Assembly (NCBI RefSeq): GCF_004358025.1
Contig: NZ_SMTL01000003.1
Location: 62,001 to 126,000, forward strand
Length of the DNA stretch: 64,000 bases
DNA from: Rhizobium deserti
GTDB lineage: Bacteria; Pseudomonadota; Alphaproteobacteria; Rhizobiales; Rhizobiaceae
Reading direction: 5' to 3'
The stretch's first letter is position 1; each line of letters begins with the position of its first letter. The notes beneath the pieces were generated by a model. That model made no database searches and was not told the origin of the DNA. It was given only the letters and a program-made list of their open reading frames with translations. The position numbers were made by a program, and so were the translations under genes. Positions 57,969 through 64,000 of the stretch are shown one piece after another.

Positions 57969-58012
57969 ATCGGCATCCGGCTGGTCTGCTGGCCTCGAAT
58001 GGCGGTGCTAGC

Positions 58013-58026
58013 CAGCTTCACGCAAG
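58013..58026 (+). promoter_or_regulatory. Shared flagellar motif upstream of motA
   Basis: CAGCTTCACGCAAG ends 52 bases before the motA start, facing motA. It is identical over 14 bases to the flgE and flgF copies. Confidence 0.6.
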
Positions 58027-58078
58027 GCAGCCCGCCTATTTCTTCCCACGGCTGAAATGACGTCGGATACACATCAAA

Positions 58079-58951
58079 ATGATGATAATTTTGGGTTTCG
58101 TGATTACCATTGGCTGCGTGCTTGGCGGCTTCATGGCCATGGGTGGGCACCTAGACGTATTGTTTCAACCTTTCGAGCTTGTGATCATCGGGGGCGCCGG
58201 CCTTGGCGGCTTCATCATGGCCAATCCGATCAAGGTCGTGAAGGACTCGGGCAAAGCGCTGGGTGAGGCTTTCAAGTTCGCGGTTCCAAAGGACCGGGAA
58301 TACCTGGATATCCTTGGTGTCCTTTATTCCCTGATGCGCGATCTGCGCACCAAGCCGCGCAACGAGATCGAAGCGCACATCGACAACCCGGAAGAATCGT
58401 CCATCTTCCAGAGCGCACCGACAGTTCTGAAGAACAAGCAGCTGACCGTTTTCATCTGCGACTATGTCCGTCTCATCATCATCGGCAATGCACGGTCCCA
58501 CGAGATCGAAGCGCTGATGGATGAAGAGTTGGAGACCATGCTTGCGGACAGACTGAAGCCTTACCACGCGATCACCGCCATGGGCGATTCCTTCCCGGCC
58601 ATCGGCATCGTCGCCGCGGTGCTCGGGGTTATCAAGGCCATGGGCAAGATCAATGAATCACCGGAAGTACTTGGTGGCCTGATCGGCGCCGCCCTGGTCG
58701 GTACCATGCTCGGCATCGTTCTTTCCTACTGCGTCTGCAACCCGCTGACATCGCAGATCAAGATCGTCCGGACCAAGCAGCATCGTCTCTACACGATCGT
58801 CAAGCAGACCTTGATCGCCTACATGAACGGTTCCGTCCCGCAGGTTGCGCTGGAATACGGTCGCAAGACCATCGGCAACAGTGATCGTCCTTCCATCGAC
58901 GCCGTCGAACAGGAAATGATGAACCCGGGCGGCGAAAGCAAGGCGGCTTGA
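58079..58951 (+). CDS. motA: Flagellar stator protein MotA
   Basis: A 290-residue inner-membrane protein with four TM helices (two near 1-55, two near 170-220), which forms the proton channel with MotB. Landmarks are [20 protein letters not shown], the charged cytoplasmic loop, [25 protein letters not shown] helix 3 and [18 protein letters not shown] helix 4. Two ATG codons in tandem leave the start uncertain by one codon, and the ribosome-binding site is weak. It is first of motA-fliM-fliN-fliG. Confidence 0.95.
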   Translation: MMIILGFVITIGCVLGGFMAMGGHLDVLFQPFELVIIGGAGLGGFIMANPIKVVKDSGKALGEAFKFAVPKDREYLDILGVLYSLMRDLRTKPRNEIEAHIDNPEESSIFQSAPTVLKNKQLTVFICDYVRLIIIGNARSHEIEALMDEELETMLADRLKPYHAITAMGDSFPAIGIVAAVLGVIKAMGKINESPEVLGGLIGAALVGTMLGIVLSYCVCNPLTSQIKIVRTKQHRLYTIVKQTLIAYMNGSVPQVALEYGRKTIGNSDRPSIDAVEQEMMNPGGESKAA

Positions 58952-58954
58952 TCC

Positions 58955-59896
58955 ATGACAAAACAGCTTAGCCAAGCGTCCAGGCCCATGGACCGCGTCG
59001 TTCTTGCCCGGTTGACCGGTAATCTTGGCGACGCCAAGACCGTCGCTCGCTGCTGCAGCGATGTGGCTGCCCTTCACTGCCAGCTTCTCGGAGATATGAT
59101 CCGGGAAGACATGCAACTCGAACTGGACATTGAATTCCTGGAGCATCGCTCCGGCCTGAATTCAGCCTTGGTTGCTGAACTCGGTGCTGAATACACGCTG
59201 GCAAGCGCGACATTACGCAACTGGTGTCCCCACTTCGTCCTCGGCACGAAAAACGACCTGGCCATTGCCATAATCGCACAGTTGCTCGGCGACGCCAGCC
59301 CGCAAGGGGGAGGTGGCGAAAGCCGTGCATTGTCTTCGATCGAGGCTGACATCGCCGCGCTGGTATTTACCAAGATGGCCAGCGTCATGCGCTCCGGCTT
59401 GAACGCGCCAGGCAATTTCGAGCCTGTTCTCTCGGCCCCCTATCCGGCTGGAGAATATGCCCAGCACGCCGCTGACGTCGAGGACGACTTTGCCGCAGCC
59501 ATCAAACTTCAGGTGACACTGGGGGCTTTGGTTAGCGAGATCGTGCTCGTCATTCCGCAGAACGTCCTCCTGAAGACGACGATCGTCAAGACGACGGCAC
59601 AATTAGCGGATGGACGAGAGGCGGACGAACGATTGACGGATCGCGTGCTTCGTTCGCAGGTCGATCTATGCGCACGTATCAAGCTGACACCTCTCAAGCT
59701 GGGCTCAATTGCGAGGCTACGGCCGGGCGACATCATTCCTTTCGAGGACATGGGCGAAGTCAGCGTCGACATGGATGCCAATGGCAAGATGATGTACCGC
59801 TGCGAATTCGGCCGGTCCGGAGACAGCTATTCGGTGAAAGTCAAATCGAACAGCAATCCCGAAGGCACGACTATCAAACAAATCTTGGATATCTAA
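58955..59896 (+). CDS. fliM: Flagellar motor switch protein FliM
   Basis: A 313-residue C-ring protein, 3 bases after motA. The central CheC-like domain is divergent, as in other rhizobial FliM proteins. The C-terminal SpoA/FliN-like domain has ARIKLTPLKLGSIARLRPGD, then IIPFEDMG. The usual N-terminal CheY-binding LSQxEID motif is not evident; the protein starts TKQLSQASRPMDRVV. This fits the distinct speed-modulated clockwise-only motor of rhizobia. Confidence 0.88.
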   Translation: MTKQLSQASRPMDRVVLARLTGNLGDAKTVARCCSDVAALHCQLLGDMIREDMQLELDIEFLEHRSGLNSALVAELGAEYTLASATLRNWCPHFVLGTKNDLAIAIIAQLLGDASPQGGGGESRALSSIEADIAALVFTKMASVMRSGLNAPGNFEPVLSAPYPAGEYAQHAADVEDDFAAAIKLQVTLGALVSEIVLVIPQNVLLKTTIVKTTAQLADGREADERLTDRVLRSQVDLCARIKLTPLKLGSIARLRPGDIIPFEDMGEVSVDMDANGKMMYRCEFGRSGDSYSVKVKSNSNPEGTTIKQILDI

Positions 59897-59951
59897 CCCT
59901 GTTCTGACCGGCGCGGCAGCCTCAGACAAGTTTCGATGTGGATAACGGCTT

Positions 59952-60551
59952 ATGGCTAGAAAACCGACGGTTAAGAATGAAATCACTGAAGATCCGATCG
60001 CTTCGAGCAATTTGGATCTCGAGAACGCCATCGACGACCTTCGCGGGGCGTTGAAGGCAGACGAAGAAGGCACGGTCCTGCCTGTGGACCTCGACGCTTT
60101 CGGTTCTGAAGCAAGCGCGCCGTCTTTCGACGCCGACATGTTCGCAGCCGAGACTCCGACCTCCGGCTTCGGCGATTTCGGGTCTGATTTGGGATCCGAC
60201 CTCGGCTCCGACGATTTTGGAAGCGGTTTTGGTGATGTAGCGGCGCCTTCCATGATGGCCAGCGCCGGTGCTTCCGAAACCGAGGATTATGGCCTCGACA
60301 GCAACCAGGCCCTGATCATGGACATCCCGATTGATGTCCAGATCGTTCTGGGGTCAAGCAGAATGCCGGTCAAGGGCCTGATGAACCTCAAGGAAGGCAC
60401 GACGATCACGCTCGACAAGAAGATCGGCGAACCGGTTGACATCACGGTCAACGGACGCCTGATTGCCCGGGGTGAAATCACCCTGCTGGCGGATGACGAT
60501 ACGCGTTTCGGGGTCAAGCTCACCGAATTATCGGGAGCCTCGAAAGGCTAG
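59952..60551 (+). CDS. fliN: Flagellar motor switch protein FliN
   Basis: A 199-residue C-ring protein. The C-terminal SpoA domain (about 115-195) has [20 protein letters not shown] and [24 protein letters not shown] strands. The N-terminal 110 residues are an acidic, Gly/Asp/Ser/Phe-rich extension with repeated GSD units ([12 protein letters not shown]), longer than in enteric FliN. It lies between fliM and fliG. Confidence 0.93.
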   Translation: MARKPTVKNEITEDPIASSNLDLENAIDDLRGALKADEEGTVLPVDLDAFGSEASAPSFDADMFAAETPTSGFGDFGSDLGSDLGSDDFGSGFGDVAAPSMMASAGASETEDYGLDSNQALIMDIPIDVQIVLGSSRMPVKGLMNLKEGTTITLDKKIGEPVDITVNGRLIARGEITLLADDDTRFGVKLTELSGASKG

Positions 60552-60575
60552 TTTTAGAATACTAGGAAAAAGCCC

Positions 60576-61628
60576 ATGATGGACTTTGATAGCTTTAGTG
60601 ACAACCTGCCTTCCAGCCCGCTTTCTGCAGCAGAGAAAGCGGCTGCCGTTCTTCTCGCTATGGGAACCGGCGTGGCAGGAAAGCTCCTGAAATATTTCAC
60701 GCAGGCCGAACTTCAAACCATCATTGCTTCCGCGCAGACACTGCGGGCCATTCCGCCGGACGAACTCATCGGGCTCGTGAACGAGTTCGAAGATCTGTTC
60801 ACCGAAGGCACGGGGCTCATGGATAATGCCATGGCCATCGAGAAGATTCTCGATGAAGGCCTCACGCCCGAAGAGGTGGACGGGCTGCTCGGCCGCCGCA
60901 CGGCGTTCCAGGCTTACGAGGATTCCAATTGGGACCGTCTGCAGGAGGCCGATCCCGCCTTCATCTGCAAGCATCTCAGCAAGGAACATCCGCAGACGAT
61001 CGCCTATATCCTGTCCATGCTGCCGTCGGCGTTTGGTGCAAAGATCCTGATGGAACTGCCACAGTCATTGCGCGCCGACATCATGAAGCGCGCGGTCAAC
61101 CTGAAGAACGCAAACCCGCAGGCGGTCCAGATCATCGAAAAGCGGATCGCGCAGCTGGTCGACGAGATCGAAGCGGAAAAGAATTCGACGGGACCGATCA
61201 AGGTTGCCGACCTCATGAACCAGCTCGAAAAGCCGCAGGTCGACTCTCTGCTCGAATCGCTGGAAAAGGTCAGCCAGGAAGCCGCCCAGAAGGTTCGCCC
61301 GAAGATCTTCCTCTTCGAGGACCTGATGCTGATGCCGCAGCGCAGCCGTGTGGTGCTGCTCAACGACATCTCCGGCGACATCCTCACCATGGCGCTCAAG
61401 GGATCTTCCCCAGCCATGCGCGAATGTGTTCTGTCCTGCATCAGCCCTCGCCAGCGCCGCATGGTCGAATCCGACCTCGCTGCCGGCGGACCGATCAACC
61501 CGCGCGAAGTCGCAATTGCGCGCCGGGCGGTTTCCCAGGAAGCCATCCGTCTGGGGAATTCAGGCCAGATCGAGCTGAAGGAAAAGGAAAAAGAAAAGGA
61601 AGAGGGCGCCGCCAACGAGGCTGCCTGA
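60576..61628 (+). CDS. fliG: Flagellar motor switch protein FliG
   Basis: A 350-residue C-ring protein that contacts MS-ring and stator. Landmarks are LSAAEKAAAVLLAMGTGVAGK at the N-terminus, KHLSKEHPQTIAYILSMLP in the middle and the C-terminal MLMPQRSRVVLLNDI and MALKGSSPAMRECVLSC segments of the torque domain. The tail is a Lys/Glu run (KEKEKEKEEGA). In other rhizobia flhB follows; here glf does. Confidence 0.96.
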   Translation: MMDFDSFSDNLPSSPLSAAEKAAAVLLAMGTGVAGKLLKYFTQAELQTIIASAQTLRAIPPDELIGLVNEFEDLFTEGTGLMDNAMAIEKILDEGLTPEEVDGLLGRRTAFQAYEDSNWDRLQEADPAFICKHLSKEHPQTIAYILSMLPSAFGAKILMELPQSLRADIMKRAVNLKNANPQAVQIIEKRIAQLVDEIEAEKNSTGPIKVADLMNQLEKPQVDSLLESLEKVSQEAAQKVRPKIFLFEDLMLMPQRSRVVLLNDISGDILTMALKGSSPAMRECVLSCISPRQRRMVESDLAAGGPINPREVAIARRAVSQEAIRLGNSGQIELKEKEKEKEEGAANEAA

Positions 61629-61718
61629 ACCTCACAATTCCCTTAAGGGGCGCCGGTTGGCAGGTTCAAGACCCTGATCCGGTGCGTAACAAAAGACGCA
61701 TGAGGGTTCAGCCTGTAA

Positions 61719-62891
<1,173 letters not shown>

Positions 62892-63544
62892 AATCAAATA
62901 CAGCGCAGGCGCAAATGCTGACATTTTCGACCGAGACGATGTGCCTTTTCGATACATTGACGTTTTGAGTCAATGTTAGAAGGCTGAATATTAGCCGAGG
63001 TCAATCGACTGCCTGTAGTTCTTGCTTAAATGGCCGGGAACAAGTTGACTTGGCCTGCCCAAGCGGCTGATCACACTCTTTATACCTGACAATATTGTAT
63101 CATCCTCCTGCCAATGCTGTGCCCGGGCCCGGGAAAAGTTGCGGATCTGCAAGGCGTTAACTCAATATTAAATGATGCCCGCTTACATTCAGGATGATCG
63201 CGGAAGTTACATTTCGTCCATCTAGTTTCGCTCACGCATACAATGCTTTTCGCTGCGAGAACTGTTGGCCGGATAAGACGTTCGCATTCATCGGCGTGGG
63301 GGGTCAGAGCTTAATCGGCTCTGGAAGCATGATGCCCTTCCCGTGCGCAGGCTCGTGCGAGCCATGTCTCACTAATGTTTCGTCCGATGAAATAACCCGA
63401 GTTGTGGTCGCCGAGTGCGTCCGACTGCGTGGGCGCTTCTTCGGCGGGTGCATCATGCGCCTGGGGTTGCCTTGAGGGCCTTTGCCCTCGCGACCACGGA
63501 CAGGGGAATGCGTACGTGATCAACCAGCACCGAGGGCGCACTAA
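62892..63544. other. Long intergenic region upstream of the octad-repeat gene
   Basis: 653 bases with no credible gene; an open frame at 63194-63475 has no ribosome-binding site and unusual composition. The left half is AT-rich compared with its surroundings. It holds a TTAA-N7-TTAA box (63157-63171), a CCCGGGCCCGGG run at 63122-63132 and a 6-base hairpin GAGGGC/GCCCTC (63474-63489). A long leader is possible. Confidence 0.55.
63157..63171. promoter_or_regulatory. CtrA-type box upstream of the octad-repeat gene
   Basis: TTAACTCAATATTAA has TTAA-N7-TTAA spacing; on the minus strand it reads TTAA-N7-TTAAC. It lies 374 bases before the ATG at 63545. The match is to spacing and half sites only, in an AT-rich patch, so chance is possible. 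Confidence 0.3.
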
Positions 63545-64000
63545 ATGACTTCCATCGTACAGAATTTGACCGTCACCCAGATCAAGGCGATGTCGACAGC
63601 GACAATCGCATCCTTGTCGACCGACGACGTTGCAGCACTGACCTCCAATCAGCTACAGGCACTTTCTTCTTCGCAGGTCGCTGCGATCGAAACTGAAGAC
63701 TTCGCCGTCATCTCGTCCGCAAGCCTCAGCGCGCTTTCCGCAGCAGCCGTCCTGGGCATGACGACCGACCAGATTTCCACACTGACCTCTGCCAACATTA
63801 CTGGCCTTACGAGCTCCCAGCTCTCAGCCATGTACACGGACCAGGTCGCAGCGCTCGACGACACGCAGGTTGATGCTCTTACGAGCCAGCAGATTGGTGC
63901 ATTCGGCTCGGCAGCAATGGCGGTCATGGAGACCTCTGAGCTTGCACTCTTTTCTACCGACGATATCGCCGCGATCAGCACCAATGCACTTGCAGCACTG
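63545..64000 (+). CDS. Octapeptide-repeat protein, N-terminal part (runs off the window)
   Basis: An open frame of at least 152 codons from ATG 63545, with GAGGG 8 bases upstream, continuing past the window end. The whole visible protein is a phased array of eight-residue units with pattern (S/T)-(S/T)-x-(Q/D/x)-(V/I/L)-x-A-(L/I/M), for example STDDVAAL, TSNQLQAL, SSSQVAAI, TTDQISTL, TSSQLSAM and STDDIAAI. Eighteen such units follow MTSIVQNL without a single residue of phase slip. There is no signal peptide or TM helix; Cys, Trp, Pro and His are absent in this part. Such composition suits a long repetitive, possibly type-I-secreted, surface protein. Function unknown. Confidence 0.8.
   Translation, partial: MTSIVQNLTVTQIKAMSTATIASLSTDDVAALTSNQLQALSSSQVAAIETEDFAVISSASLSALSAAAVLGMTTDQISTLTSANITGLTSSQLSAMYTDQVAALDDTQVDALTSQQIGAFGSAAMAVMETSELALFSTDDIAAISTNALAAL

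Noticed and set aside
60166..60240. GSD-rich repeated segment in fliN considered as a possible frameshifted or foreign insert
   Set aside because: It stays in frame, matches the acidic low-complexity extension usual in rhizobial FliN, and the C-terminal domain is intact.
63194..63475. Open frame of 93 codons upstream of the octad-repeat gene, Cys-rich product
   Set aside because: No ribosome-binding site, unusual composition with many Cys and Gly, and no recognisable fold; it more likely lies in a long leader or promoter region.
63545..63568. N-terminus MTSIVQNL of the octad protein resembles the flagellin start MTSILTN
   Set aside because: Codons differ, similarity stops after about five residues, and the octad pattern begins at residue 1; probably coincidence rather than common origin.

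Overview
The window is a chromosomal segment of an alphaproteobacterium of the family Rhizobiaceae (Rhizobium, Agrobacterium or Sinorhizobium type). The evidence is the compact flagellar supercluster carrying the rhizobia-specific motC, motE, flaF, flbT and rem genes, several short flagellins, a zwf-pgl-edd operon next to an agl sugar transporter, high GC with NNC/NNG-rich codons, and TTAA-N7-TTAA boxes of the CtrA type. No rRNA, tRNA, CRISPR, insertion sequence or phage gene was seen.

Left part (1-16.4 kb) is central metabolism. It holds a polyamine ABC transporter (end of potH, potG, potF, minus strand), an XRE/RamB-like regulator divergent from isocitrate lyase (aceA) and a small partner gene, a chemoreceptor, a 44-residue membrane peptide, an HI0933-type flavoprotein, a PuuA-like glutamine synthetase with a PuuB-like oxidase (putrescine breakdown, matching the transporter), and the Entner-Doudoroff operon zwf-pgl-edd.

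Middle part (16.4-24.6 kb) holds a PilZ-like protein, an alpha-glucoside ABC transporter aglE-F-G-K that lacks the usual aglA and aglR, folD, and a Wzz/GumC-like chain-length protein without a kinase domain.

The flagellar supercluster runs from 24.7 to 61.6 kb. On the minus strand: FliL-like, FlgN-like, flgJ (no muramidase domain), FliJ-like, fliR, flhA, fliQ, flgD, flbT, flaF, flgL, flgK, flgE, rem, a lytic transglycosylase, fliK, motC, motB, a FliH-like gene and one flagellin. Next come a TPR-OGT-type glycosyltransferase lying between flagellin genes and two plus-strand flagellins. Then the minus-strand operon fliP<-fliL<-flgH<-motE<-flgI<-flgA<-flgG<-fliE<-flgC<-flgB, a fourth divergent flagellin (+), an unknown membrane protein, fliI and flgF (-), and motA-fliM-fliN-fliG (+). 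The flgE, flgB, flgF and motA promoter regions share a CACGCAAG-centred motif, a candidate Rem operator. Two flagellin promoters carry CtrA-type boxes at matching distances.

After fliG, where flhB is expected from rhizobial gene order, there is instead a UDP-galactopyranose mutase gene (glf), a 650-base gene-poor stretch, and the start of a gene that runs off the window. This last gene is a protein built from its first residue of perfectly phased eight-residue repeats. Together with the candidate flagellin glycosyltransferase it is the most interesting content of the window.
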